From Puniceicoccales bacterium (lineage in GTDB: Bacteria; Verrucomicrobiota; Verrucomicrobiia; Opitutales; UBA953), in assembly GCA_031284845.1 (NCBI GenBank), contig JAITXH010000132.1, forward strand, positions 1 to 22,189: DNA of 22,189 nucleotides. The letters run 5' to 3'. This document shows positions 6,678 through 15,512 of the stretch, piece by piece. The notes below the pieces were generated by a model. The model ran no database searches and had not been told where the DNA came from. It saw only the letters and a list, made by a program, of their open reading frames with translations. The number at the start of each line of letters is the position of its first letter. Position 1 is the stretch's first letter. Both the position numbers and the translations under genes were made by a program.

Positions 6678-7643
6678 ATGTCGTTCATCCTGCGCCAAGT
6701 CCTGTGGTGCACCGCAGTCTTCCTGCTGCTCGCCTGCGGGCACCTTGCCGCAGATGAGCCAGTCCGGCACAAACTGCTCATGATTGACGAATCGCGCAGC
6801 CAGTTGCTCTACGTTGACCAATATGAGCCGGCCAAAAACTGGAAACTCCACGTCGAGGGCGGCTCCGCCTGGAGCCTCCAGTTGGTCGGCAACAACCGCG
6901 TGCTTCTGGCTTTGCCCGGCAAGGGCGGTTTTCGCGAATATGATTTGGCCACGCAGAAAGTTGTCCATGAAAAGTTTGATCCAGTGCGTTACAACGGGGC
7001 GATGAGCGCCACACGTTTCCCGGACGGGCGGACGGTGCTCGGATGTGCGCAAAAAAGCGTCCGCATCGTCGTGCTCGGGCCGGACGACAAAGAAATCTCA
7101 GCACACGATTTTCCTGAGATAAACGGCCTGCGCCAAGTGCGGCGCACAGAGCGCGACACCCTTTTGCTGGGTTCCTTTGGCGAAGACATTTTTGAGGTAT
7201 CGCTGGATGGCAAAATCCTGCGGCGGCTTAAATTGGAAAACGCCAAATTCAACTATCAGGTCATCGAACTGCCCAATGGCAACTTGCTGGCTTCTGCCGG
7301 TTACGGCGGCTTTCTCGCCGAGCTGGACAAGGCGGGCAAAGTAGTCCGGCAATGGGGCGGACGCCCGGAACCCAAGGGGCTGAAATACATTTTCATGAGC
7401 CATTTTCAGACCTTGAAAAACGGCAATATAGTCGTCGCGACATGGACTGGACACCGCAAGAGCGACAGCAAGAAAGGACAGCAAGTCGTCGAGTTCGCGC
7501 CGGACGGGAAAGTAATTTGGAAATGGCACGACTCTGGTGCAGCCGGTTCCATTCACGGGGTCATCGTTTTGGACGATTTGGACACGAGCCGTTTTTACGA
7601 CGACACGATCCTCACCAAGGAATACGCAAAAGCGCGCCAGTAA
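6678..7643 (+). CDS. exported beta-propeller protein, probable lipoprotein
   Basis: A 321-residue protein made of repeated beta-rich blades with the pattern hydrophobic-DG-hydrophobic. Examples are ATRFPDGRTVLG, VSLDGKILRR, VIELPNGNLLAS, LDKAGKVVRQWG, FQTLKNGNIVVATW and FAPDGKVIWKW. This resembles the WD40/PQQ-like propellers and the arylsulfotransferase-like (ASST) blade family. The N-terminus has a signal sequence with a plausible lipobox (LLAC, Cys20); type I cleavage after LAA at 23-25 is an alternative. Upstream in-frame TTG (6624) and ATG (6633) codons exist, but the ATG at 6678 gives a normal-length signal sequence. No catalytic residues could be identified, so an enzymatic role is not claimed. 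It stands alone in a divergent arrangement with folD. The downstream spacer is the repeat element at 7681-8066. Confidence 0.7.
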   Translation: MSFILRQVLWCTAVFLLLACGHLAADEPVRHKLLMIDESRSQLLYVDQYEPAKNWKLHVEGGSAWSLQLVGNNRVLLALPGKGGFREYDLATQKVVHEKFDPVRYNGAMSATRFPDGRTVLGCAQKSVRIVVLGPDDKEISAHDFPEINGLRQVRRTERDTLLLGSFGEDIFEVSLDGKILRRLKLENAKFNYQVIELPNGNLLASAGYGGFLAELDKAGKVVRQWGGRPEPKGLKYIFMSHFQTLKNGNIVVATWTGHRKSDSKKGQQVVEFAPDGKVIWKWHDSGAAGSIHGVIVLDDLDTSRFYDDTILTKEYAKARQ

Positions 7644-7680
7644 CTAACCCCGCCCTGTGGGTAAGTAAAAAAACAACCCT

Positions 7681-8066
7681 CCGCATCCACCAGACGAGTG
7701 GATGTGAATCGAACGGAGTGAGTGCGATTTCATAAGCGCCTGAGAATGGCAGGAAGCGGTGCTGTCGAAGTCATCGCAATCCCACGAAGTGGGTAAATGT
7801 GAATAACCGCCGGTGAAACGCGAAGCGGTGTAACCGGCGGATAGCCCACCCCTCGTAACATCGTCCCCGGAGGGGGCGAACAATGGCAGCCAAGACGCGT
7901 CGCAATGTAGTTCGCCCCTTTCAGGGACGCTCAGATTACTGACCTGATCCGCCGGTAACAGTGCTTCGCACTTCACCGGCGGTTATTCACATTCACCCAC
8001 TTCGTGGATGCACTTCGCGCTTCATCGGCACTATTTACATCCACCCCGCATCCACCAGATGGATGC
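7681..8066. repeat. nested inverted-repeat (REP/MITE-like) element A
   Basis: About 60 bases at 7781-7842 are repeated in inverse orientation at 7947-8007, with base changes that keep the local stems paired. The left arm has CCCAC-GAA-GTGGG (7781-7793), then an outer stem CCGCCGGT/ACCGGCGG (7807-7840) around a CGC-GAA-GCG tip. The right arm mirrors this with AGTGC-TTC-GCACT inside 7949-7982 and CCAC-TTC-GTGG at 7997-8007. Nested inside are two further inverse hairpins (7862-7878 and 7913-7929). The whole is flanked by a 14-base direct repeat, CCGCATCCACCAGA (7681-7694 and 8046-8059), each copy opening a hairpin. No transposase is encoded. It resembles non-autonomous REP clusters of the kind mobilised by REP-associated tyrosine transposases; that link is inferred. 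Confidence 0.75.
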
Positions 8067-8116
8067 GCCCCGCACCTCACGTTCTCCCCTCTCGTCCGCC
8101 TAATCTGCACTCAAAA

Positions 8117-8134
8117 AATTCGTGTAATTCGTGG
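8117..8134. repeat. interspersed ATTCGTG repeat, copy 2
   Basis: Exact 18-base match to 3861-3878 (AATTCGTGTAATTCGTGG), in the same orientation. It lies 17 bases beyond the stop of the FG-GAP gene. This copy has two and not three TTCGTG units. Confidence 0.7.
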
Positions 8135-8151
8135 ACAGTTTTTATTCTTCT

Positions 8152-9363
8152 TCACCGTTCACTCAAAAAGAGAAATGTCCCTTTTTTGTTGGAGACGATA
8201 ATGTCCGGCACCTTGTCACCGTTCAAATCCACAGTGGTGACCTGTGTGCCGACGCCGCTGTCGTCATCTATCTTGTGCGGGATGAAGCTTGCGCCACCCT
8301 TGCCGTCGCGCTTCAGCTCAAACCAATACAGCACGGCAGGCGCGTCGGCCTCAATATCACCTTTCGGGCCGTGCGCCCAAAAGCGCTTTCCGGTCACGAG
8401 GTCGGGCAGCCCGTCCCCGTTGATGTCTGCCACGGCGAGCGCGTGCATCTGTGAAATACGCAGAGCGCCGGGGGCTTTGTCCGGATCGTCAGCGAGGATA
8501 TCATGGCGCTGCCATTCTATCTTTCCCTCAGCGCTGCGGATTTGCTTATACCAGGAAAGGCCGTAGAGGTGGCACTGCCAGACGCACACCACATCATTCA
8601 AGCCATCGCCATCCACGTCGAAGACGAACATCTGGGAAGCTGCGACGGCAAACTTCTGCTTGTGAAACGTCCACGGCACCCGGGTAGAGTCTTCCGGGTG
8701 TTCCCACCAGCCGTTTTTCTCAATGATATCTATACGCCCGTCGCCGTTGATATCCCCGCAGCCGACGCCGTGAGTATAGCGCTCGAACCGGCGTTCTTTG
8801 GTGGAGATAGCCAGAAAGTCCCATTGCGTCACACCGTTTTTGAGCTTGGCCGTGGCATAGCCGAGCCAGCCATTATTATTATAGAGCAGGCTCTTGCCGG
8901 CCCCTTTGTGGATTTCCACCAATTGCGGCGACTCGTTGCCAAGTTCGGGCACCGTGAAATGCTTTTTCCAATGGCCCGCGCCGCCCTTCGGATTCTCAAA
9001 CCAATAACCGCGTGTGCCGGGGTGCGGGCAGATGAGCACATCGTCCCACCCGTCGCCATTGAGGTCAGCCCCATAGCATGTGAAGTTGTCCGAATAGGCC
9101 TTGGGGTCGAATGCCTTGACCGCGTAAATTTCGTGCTTTTTGACAAAATCCGGCCCTTCATACCAGTAAGGGCCGGCAATAACATCGAGCTTCCCGTCTT
9201 TGTTGAAGTCCCCGTAGTGGGAGCCTTCAGCGAAAAATTCCCGCGAAAGGACAACTTTTTTGAATGCCGGAGCAGAGCCAGCGTTTCCGTCTGCATACAA
9301 GACGTTGTCCGGCAAACAAGTCAGCACAGCGAATAAGAAAATCGGGAAAAAGCGTTTTAGCAT
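8152..9363 (-). CDS. exported FG-GAP/VCBS repeat protein
   Basis: A 403-residue secreted protein. The signal peptide is residues 1-24 (MLKRFF, a hydrophobic core, then LYA). Six calcium-binding loops of the type DxNxDGxxD follow, starting at D52 (GDFNKDGKLD) and continuing with ADLNGDGWDD, GDINGDGRID, FDVDGDGLND, ADINGDGLPD and a final VDLNGDKVPD near residue 379. Together they would form a seven-bladed integrin-alpha-like propeller (VCBS/FG-GAP family). Such proteins are abundant in Verrucomicrobiota and Planctomycetota and usually bind partners or glycans outside the cell; function here is unknown. The frame is open far upstream (to 9951), but that stretch is antisense to the vWA gene and is not protein-like. 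The ATG at 9363 gives the signal peptide; an ATG at 9378 is the alternative. It is divergent from the vWA gene. Confidence 0.85.
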   Translation of the reverse strand: MLKRFFPIFLFAVLTCLPDNVLYADGNAGSAPAFKKVVLSREFFAEGSHYGDFNKDGKLDVIAGPYWYEGPDFVKKHEIYAVKAFDPKAYSDNFTCYGADLNGDGWDDVLICPHPGTRGYWFENPKGGAGHWKKHFTVPELGNESPQLVEIHKGAGKSLLYNNNGWLGYATAKLKNGVTQWDFLAISTKERRFERYTHGVGCGDINGDGRIDIIEKNGWWEHPEDSTRVPWTFHKQKFAVAASQMFVFDVDGDGLNDVVCVWQCHLYGLSWYKQIRSAEGKIEWQRHDILADDPDKAPGALRISQMHALAVADINGDGLPDLVTGKRFWAHGPKGDIEADAPAVLYWFELKRDGKGGASFIPHKIDDDSGVGTQVTTVDLNGDKVPDIIVSNKKGTFLFLSER

Positions 9364-9481
9364 AGCAGCAGAAGACATCACACCCGGCGGATTGTTCATG
9401 CCACGCAAAATATTCCCTCCCGATAAACCTGGATTGCCAAGCATGTCAAATCGGCGCTCAACTCTCCCACTCGTTCCATTC

Positions 9482-12016
9482 ATGCACGTTCTCCATCCCG
9501 AGTTTTTTCTCCTCATTCCCGCTTTCATCGTTCTGGGTTGGTTTTGGCGCGGGCTGCACCTCCATCGCCCGCTACGCGTCTTACTCCTGCTCATCGGCGT
9601 CGCCCTGCTCACCCGGCCCGAGATACGCCAAGCCGCCGACGGCCTCGACTTGTGGGTGCTCGTAGACCGCTCCGCCTCCGCCGCGAACAAGGTCGAAACC
9701 TCGCTCGGCGAATGGCAAAACCTACTCGAAAAATCGCGCGGACGCCATGACCGCCTCCACTTTGTGGACTTCGCCGAAGAAGCCCTGCTGCGCTCCGAAG
9801 GCGACGGCACCTCAGTATTCCCCGGCAATAAAAACGCCACACGCATCGCCGGAGCCATCCGCCACACACTCGCCAAGCTCGACCCCAACCGCCCGTCGCG
9901 CCTGCTCGTCCTCACCGACGGCAACAGCACCGAGCCGCTTGACGGCCTCACCGAACGCCTCGTGCGAGAGAGCGTCGCCCTCGATTACCGGCTCATCGTG
10001 AGCGATACAGCCGGAGACTGGAGTATCCAGAATTTAACGACGCCCGCTCGTGTGCGCGAAGGCGAAGCCTTCCTCTTCACACTCACCGTGAGCGGCCCGG
10101 ACGGGCAAACCGCACCGCTGGAGATTTACCGCGACGGGCAGCGGCTCGGCCAAAGCGAAGTCACCACGCACGGCGGCGAAGCCCGCCTGCGCTTCACAGA
10201 CCGGCTCACCGGCGGAGGCGCACACCGCTACGAAGCCCGCCTCCTGGCTCCCGACGATCCCCTCCCCGGCAACAACACCGCCATATCCTGGGTGGAATCC
10301 GCCGGAGGTCCGCGCTCCCTGCTTATCACCGCCTACGCTGACGACCCGCTCGCCGCCGTCCTCCGCGCCCAGGGCACGCAAGTCGAGGTGATCACCGACC
10401 CCTCGGCGGCGACATTTCAAAAGTTGAGCGGCGCAAAACTCGTCGTCCTTAACAACGTCCCCGCCTACCGCCTGTGCCCCGACTTCCTCGATTCGCTCGC
10501 CCTCTTCGTCACCACACAAGGTGGTGGCCTCCTCATGGGCGGCGGGCGCACCAGCTACGCCGCTGGCGGCTACTTCGGGTCCCCCGCAGCAGACATACTC
10601 CCCGTCTCGATGGAGCTGCGCCAGGAGCACCGCAAACTCGCCCTCGCCATGGTGATCGCCCTCGACCGCTCCGGCAGCATGAGCGCCAACATGCCCGGCA
10701 CCAACATGCAAAAGATGGATCTCGCCAACAACGGTGCAGCCGAAGCCATCCAATTGCTCGGCGATATGGACTCTGTCGCCGTCTATGCCGTGGACACACA
10801 AGCGCACGAAATGGCCCCCCTCTCCACGGTCGGCTCCGATCGCAAGCGCCTTGTCGAAGCCGCCAAGCGCATCCAAAGCGCCGGCGGCGGCATCTGCGTG
10901 CCCACCGCCTTGCGCGCCGCACACGAGACCCTGAAAAAATCCCCCGCCGGACGCCGCCACATCATCGTCTTCGCCGATGCCAACGATGCCACCCAGGAAC
11001 TCGGCGATTACCCGGCCCTGATAAAATCCATGCGCGCTGACGGCATCACCATCAGCATAATCGGCATGGGCCAGGCGACGGACTCCGGAGGCCACTTCCT
11101 GCAAGAAGTGGCCAAGCTTGGCGAAGGGCGCATCTTTTTTAATGAAAACCCGGCCCAACTCACCGCCATGTTTTCACAGGAGACCGTGGCCGTAGCACGC
11201 TCCGCCTTCCTCAGTGACCCAGTGCCCCTGACAGCCACGCCGGGCTGGCTCGAAATCGCCGCCCGCCCCTTGAATTGGCTCCCCGCCGTGGACGCCTACA
11301 ACCTCTGCTACCTCAAGCCCAACGCCACTGCCGCCGCACTCTCCAACGACGAATACAAGGCCCCCCTCACAGCCTTCTGGCAACGCGGTGCCGGGCGCAC
11401 CGCAGCCGTCACCTTCCCCCTCGGCGGCGATTTTTCAAAGAGCGTGCTCACCTGGCCCGCCTACGGCGACTTCCTCCAGACACTGACACGCTGGCTCGAA
11501 GGCGACAAGCTCCCGCCCGGTGCCGCCCTCCACTACACCGTGGACGGCACCCGGCTGCGCGTGGACTTCCGCCACGACGACACCTGGCTGGAGCGTCTGT
11601 CCAAGGCCCCGCCACGCCTCCTCGCCGCGACTGGCGTGGCTACCACCGCACGCGAGGTCTCGTGGGAAAAAATCGCCCCGGGGCACTACCACGCCGACTT
11701 GGAATTGCCCGCCGGGCAATGGCTGCGCGGCGCGGTCTCGGCGGGCGGCTTTGCCCTTCCCTTCGGCCCGGTCTCCACCGCCGTGAATCCCGAATGGGCA
11801 AACAATCCGGCCCGCATCGAAGCCCTGCGCTCGCTCTCCAAGGCAAGCGGCGGCGTAGAGCGCGTGGACATGTCCTCCGCGTGGAAGGCAGAGCGCCGCC
11901 TCTCGTGGATAGACGCGAGCCTGTGGTTACTTCTTGCGTGGGTCGTTTTCTTCCTGGTCGAAGTGCTGCAAACGCGCACAGGATTCGGCATCACACCTCG
12001 TTCAGCTAAAGCATAA
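9482..12016 (+). CDS. large membrane protein with two von Willebrand factor A domains
   Basis: An 844-residue protein. Two N-terminal membrane segments (about 8-22 and 31-44) precede a first vWA domain with a MIDAS start DRSAS (Asp62, Ser64, Ser66). A middle region contains beta-rich, Ig-like sequence and a class I glutamine-amidotransferase-like fold: LLMGGGRTSYAAGGY resembles the DUF1355/ThuA-type core, but no catalytic Cys is apparent. A second vWA domain begins with a canonical DRSGSM (Asp395, Ser397, Ser399). A C-terminal membrane segment (LWLLLAWVVFFLVEVL) ends the protein. Related proteins in Planctomycetota and Verrucomicrobiota are often near MoxR ATPases and DUF58 proteins, but none is seen here. 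An in-frame ATG at 9443 would add 13 residues; the chosen start directly precedes the F-x-x-P-x-F-L-L membrane segment typical of the family. It converges on the helicase gene with a 32-base gap and no clear terminator. Confidence 0.85.
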   Translation: MHVLHPEFFLLIPAFIVLGWFWRGLHLHRPLRVLLLLIGVALLTRPEIRQAADGLDLWVLVDRSASAANKVETSLGEWQNLLEKSRGRHDRLHFVDFAEEALLRSEGDGTSVFPGNKNATRIAGAIRHTLAKLDPNRPSRLLVLTDGNSTEPLDGLTERLVRESVALDYRLIVSDTAGDWSIQNLTTPARVREGEAFLFTLTVSGPDGQTAPLEIYRDGQRLGQSEVTTHGGEARLRFTDRLTGGGAHRYEARLLAPDDPLPGNNTAISWVESAGGPRSLLITAYADDPLAAVLRAQGTQVEVITDPSAATFQKLSGAKLVVLNNVPAYRLCPDFLDSLALFVTTQGGGLLMGGGRTSYAAGGYFGSPAADILPVSMELRQEHRKLALAMVIALDRSGSMSANMPGTNMQKMDLANNGAAEAIQLLGDMDSVAVYAVDTQAHEMAPLSTVGSDRKRLVEAAKRIQSAGGGICVPTALRAAHETLKKSPAGRRHIIVFADANDATQELGDYPALIKSMRADGITISIIGMGQATDSGGHFLQEVAKLGEGRIFFNENPAQLTAMFSQETVAVARSAFLSDPVPLTATPGWLEIAARPLNWLPAVDAYNLCYLKPNATAAALSNDEYKAPLTAFWQRGAGRTAAVTFPLGGDFSKSVLTWPAYGDFLQTLTRWLEGDKLPPGAALHYTVDGTRLRVDFRHDDTWLERLSKAPPRLLAATGVATTAREVSWEKIAPGHYHADLELPAGQWLRGAVSAGGFALPFGPVSTAVNPEWANNPARIEALRSLSKASGGVERVDMSSAWKAERRLSWIDASLWLLLAWVVFFLVEVLQTRTGFGITPRSAKA

Positions 12017-12048
12017 CTCTCGCTTTCTGGTAAGTGCGCGGAGCTTGC

Positions 12049-15000
12049 CTATGCGACTTCCAGCACTTGTCCCGATGGCAAATGGACAAGGCGGGAATGT
12101 AACTTTGCGGCGGAGATTCCGGTCAATTTTCTCAATGCGCCACGATATAAGCTGAGCTGCCCGGCATGGCGCTTTATCAGTTCATCGGAAGACGATTCGG
12201 CATCAGTCTTGAAATCGTAAATCCAGGCCTCCCCGTTTCCGAACACCACGCGGTCAAATACGCCACTCACCCAGACACCATCGAGTATCACCGAAAATGC
12301 CTGCTCCCGCCACAAGGCCGCTCCGGAATCCGGCTTGGCAAACACAGCGTGCAGAGCTGCCGCGCTCAAGCTCTCGCGCAGCAGCGCGAATGCTTCTGCC
12401 ACGATTTCTGCGCCGAAAACACCCGCCATCGCCGCCGCCACAGGCTCCAGATCCCGCATCGCTGCTGCAGCGCCGCCTTCGTCAAAAAACGGCACTGAGG
12501 CCAACAAAGCGTGTATGCAACGGCCCAGCGAAGCGCCATGCCCGCGCACTCCGGTAAAAAGAGACGCGGCGGGCAATTCAAAATCTCCGGCCTCCGAAGG
12601 GCTTTGATGTTCCGTGAAACGCCGTGGCGTAAACGGCGGCAACAGCGGCTCCTCGCGGGCAACAGCGGCAACGGGAACGCCATCAGCGCAGACCGGCTTT
12701 TCCGGGATTTTTTCAAACCACGCCGGGTCCCCGGATGCCCACGCTTCGACGCCGCAAGCTTCCTCGCCAGTCGGCGGCGCGGATGCTCCAGAGTGGCTGC
12801 CGCCACCGAGCGTCAAATCCAGTAATTGAGGGAAATTCGCACCTTCATCGGAATCGCGTTCCTTCGTGGCACCGGTGGTGATGACACAGGTGGCGTGGCG
12901 TGCCCGCGTCAACGCGACATAGAGGACGCACAACTTTTCGTAACACGCCGAGGCCTTGCGCTCTGTGAGATTGGCATCCAGACCGGGCGTATATTCGCAG
13001 ACGAGATTTCCTGGATTTGCCAACACCCAGGCAGCGGCACCGGGACGCATTTCGGAAGAAAGAAAACTGCTCTTGCGGGCCGAGTCCAAGCGCACCCCTT
13101 CGAGGAAGGGCAAAAAGACAAAATCAAATTCAAGCCCTTTCGCCTTGTGGACAGTCATCACCTGCACGCTGTCTGCACCGCTCGCATCGCGGCGCCGGGA
13201 ACGTTGGGCGAAGAGGATGAAATCATCCGTATCCCGTCCGCCGGAAGCATCGAATTCGCGGGCGATCGCCAGCAGTTGTTCCAGACGGCGTGTTGAAAAT
13301 TCATCTAAAGAAGCGAGGTCTGGCAGACCAGACAGCACGATTTGAAGCGCCCCGGCGAAGCCGTGTTCGGCCAGGCCCTCGCGCAAAACGGCGTGCGCCG
13401 CCACCGCGCCACCGCACTGTTCCACCCATGCGGCAAGCGCGGGTGTCGAAGCGACAGCACCCGCGAAAAAACCATCTCCGGGATGCGCAGCCGCCGCGAG
13501 CAACGCGAGCAGAGAGCGGGTGACTGGGTTGTCCTCCGCTATGGGCATGTCGGTCTCGGAGGTGATACGGATGCCCTGCGCACGCAGCAAGCGGGCGGCA
13601 TCCAGCGCTTCGGCGTTGGTCTGCGTGAGCAGCGCACAAGTCAGCCCGCGCGAGAATGGACGCGCCCTGCGGAGCAAGGCGACCACGGCGGCGAGCCGCC
13701 GCGCCACGCTCTCTTCGCTGTCGGCACGCCGCCCTTCTTTTTCGCAGATGAGCCACGCGCTCCAACCCGGCCTCGCTTGTGCATCGCCCGATGCCGAGTG
13801 CTCGCGCCAGACTGCCTCCCATTCGGACAGCGCGGCATCGGGCAAAATGCCTTTGGCTGCCTTGAGACTGCCAAACACAGCATTGGCCATGTCGAGCACA
13901 GCCGGAGAAGAGCGCCAGGAGGAATTCAACCTGCGCCGCGGCAAGCTGTAGTGATCGCAGATGTGGCCGAGCAACGCATGTTCGCCGCCGCGCCAGCCGT
14001 AGAGCGCTTGTTTCGGATCTCCGACGAGGAATACGCTCCGTTCGCCGGAGTCCTCGGAAAGCACCTCAGACACATTCTCCTCCAGCACGCGCCAATCGCG
14101 GCGGCTCGTATCCTGAAATTCGTCAAAGAGCCAGTGGCGCGTCACCGCGTCGAGCCTGTAGGCGGTGTTTTGGAGACGCCAGCCTGTGAGCGCGTCCGCC
14201 ATATCGTCAAAAGTCAAATGCCCGGCCCGGCGCACAAGGCGCTCGTAGGTATCGTCGTATTGGCGCAAGAGGGCGTGGACGCCGCGCGTGACTTGAGTGC
14301 AGCGCTCCAGAATGCCGCCGAGGGTATGGCGAAGGGCGACGGCGAGCGCATCCACGACGGGCGGCGGCAGTTCGACCGTTTTGCGATTGTAGGGCAACGT
14401 GACTGGTCCGCCCGACAACAAGCCCGGCGCTATCGGGAGCAGGGAATTTTCAAAAAAAGAACCCAGGCTGGACAACGGTTGCCCTGCATCCCACGAGCGC
14501 ACCGCGCCGGCAAACCGCTGGAGTGCCGCTCCAGGTCCGCGCACGCCGGTGGCGTTGGCGAGGGCGAATGTGTCGAGCACGGCGAGCGCCGCTTGCAATG
14601 TCTCTTGTCCGGGTGCGGGGAGCCAAAGGCCGCTCCCGCCGGAGAGTGCCGCGGAGCCATCCCATAATTCCGGTGCCGGGAATTCGTGGAGAAGGCGGAG
14701 AGCGCTATCGGTGAATTGCTCGAGTTGGTGCGTGACCCCGCGTGCTTCCCGCCCCCAGGTGGCGAGGCGGAATGCGGCAAGGAAATCTTTATGCGCGGTG
14801 TTGCTGGTAGCGTCCCTCCGGAAAATCCGCCGCAGCACCCGCGCCTTGGCTTCGCCGGCGAGACGTTCATCGAGCAGCGCAACAGACCCCGCCATGCCCA
14901 GTTCAAAAAACGCCATGCGCACGAGACGTTGATAAAAACTGTCGAGCGTGCTCATCTGCATCCGGTGGAGGCCGTCCACCGTCTTGGCGAGCAAGGCATT

Positions 15001-15270
15001 GAAAGCGACGGCACTCTGCGGAGCGGACGCCGGCAGCTCCAGTTCGCGGGCGAGCTTGAGCGCGGCGGTATCGTTAGCAGCGGCGGCGGCGAGCTTGGCA
15101 AGTGTGCGGCGCACGAATTCGCCGGCGGCCTTTCTCGTGAATGTGAGTGCGAGAATGCCGCCCGGATCGGCCCCGCAAGCGAGCAAGCGCACGATACGGT
15201 TGGAAAGCTGGTAAGTCTTTCCTGAGCCGGCTGAGGCGAGAATGGCCTCGTGGTCAATGCGCACGTCCAT
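12049..15270 (-). CDS. addA: AddA/RecB-like UvrD-family helicase with C-terminal nuclease domain
   Basis: A 1073-residue superfamily 1A DNA helicase-nuclease acting in double-strand break processing. Helicase motifs run in order: Walker A ASAGSGKT (12-19); motif Ia ALTFTRKAA (near 42); Walker B DEFQDTS (from Asp383); motif III VGDPKQALYGWRGG; motif V MTVHKAKGLEFD (from Met705); and motif VI YVALTRARH. The C-terminus holds a RecB-type PD-(D/E)XK nuclease: GRCIHALL with His920, then DRVVFGNGEAWIYDFKTD, in which Asp1019 and Lys1021 are the catalytic pair, and GQLSLYRGAL. In-frame codons up to 15378 exist, but the ATG at 15270 starts right before the Walker A strand, as in the family. An AddB partner normally accompanies AddA and is not in this window. 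The gene symbol is by family; UvrD/RecB-like helicase-exonuclease is the safer name. It is the last gene of the minus-strand block. Confidence 0.88.
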   Translation of the reverse strand: MDVRIDHEAILASAGSGKTYQLSNRIVRLLACGADPGGILALTFTRKAAGEFVRRTLAKLAAAAANDTAALKLARELELPASAPQSAVAFNALLAKTVDGLHRMQMSTLDSFYQRLVRMAFFELGMAGSVALLDERLAGEAKARVLRRIFRRDATSNTAHKDFLAAFRLATWGREARGVTHQLEQFTDSALRLLHEFPAPELWDGSAALSGGSGLWLPAPGQETLQAALAVLDTFALANATGVRGPGAALQRFAGAVRSWDAGQPLSSLGSFFENSLLPIAPGLLSGGPVTLPYNRKTVELPPPVVDALAVALRHTLGGILERCTQVTRGVHALLRQYDDTYERLVRRAGHLTFDDMADALTGWRLQNTAYRLDAVTRHWLFDEFQDTSRRDWRVLEENVSEVLSEDSGERSVFLVGDPKQALYGWRGGEHALLGHICDHYSLPRRRLNSSWRSSPAVLDMANAVFGSLKAAKGILPDAALSEWEAVWREHSASGDAQARPGWSAWLICEKEGRRADSEESVARRLAAVVALLRRARPFSRGLTCALLTQTNAEALDAARLLRAQGIRITSETDMPIAEDNPVTRSLLALLAAAAHPGDGFFAGAVASTPALAAWVEQCGGAVAAHAVLREGLAEHGFAGALQIVLSGLPDLASLDEFSTRRLEQLLAIAREFDASGGRDTDDFILFAQRSRRRDASGADSVQVMTVHKAKGLEFDFVFLPFLEGVRLDSARKSSFLSSEMRPGAAAWVLANPGNLVCEYTPGLDANLTERKASACYEKLCVLYVALTRARHATCVITTGATKERDSDEGANFPQLLDLTLGGGSHSGASAPPTGEEACGVEAWASGDPAWFEKIPEKPVCADGVPVAAVAREEPLLPPFTPRRFTEHQSPSEAGDFELPAASLFTGVRGHGASLGRCIHALLASVPFFDEGGAAAAMRDLEPVAAAMAGVFGAEIVAEAFALLRESLSAAALHAVFAKPDSGAALWREQAFSVILDGVWVSGVFDRVVFGNGEAWIYDFKTDAESSSDELIKRHAGQLSLYRGALRKLTGISAAKLHSRLVHLPSGQVLEVA

Positions 15271-15512
15271 GGGAAAAAGAAAAATACCGAAAAACGGAAA
15301 CGCAGGAACCCGAATATGCAGGCACACGTTTTTTTCTGTCCGGGGAAACGTCGTGAGCATGGCAATTTCCTGACTCACTCCGCTTTGGCTCCTGCGCCTG
15401 TTCCCGAGCGATGCCGATGCAGTTTATCGGAGCACAGCGGCGCTTTCAGCGTCAATGAGGGCAGACTGGAAGTCCACGTTCCCAGGGGGGCACAGGTTCA
15501 AACTTGTTCCTT

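Larger units (their letters stand above)
7644..8151. other. intergenic region filled by a palindromic repeat element
   Basis: About 500 bases separate two convergent exported-protein genes. No real gene is seen. Open frames here (for example a 110-residue frame at 7644-7976 on the minus strand) are translations of the palindromes. The content is the nested inverted-repeat element (7681-8066), a short linker, and the ATTCGTG repeat (8117-8134). Confidence 0.75.

Noticed and set aside
7644..7976. 110-residue minus-strand open frame
   Set aside because: It is the translation of the inverted-repeat element and has no independent coding signal.
7681..8066. CRISPR array
   Set aside because: Repeats are inverted and hairpin-forming, not direct repeats with regular unique spacers, and no cas gene is present.
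9364..9951. N-terminal extension of the FG-GAP protein to a start at 9951
   Set aside because: The extension is Arg/Ser-rich low-quality sequence antisense to the vWA gene, and it would bury a normal signal peptide at position 9363.
15271..15512. RNA gene in the mnmA-helicase gap
   Set aside because: Short hairpins and a GGTTCAAA string are present, but no cloverleaf or known RNA pattern could be completed.
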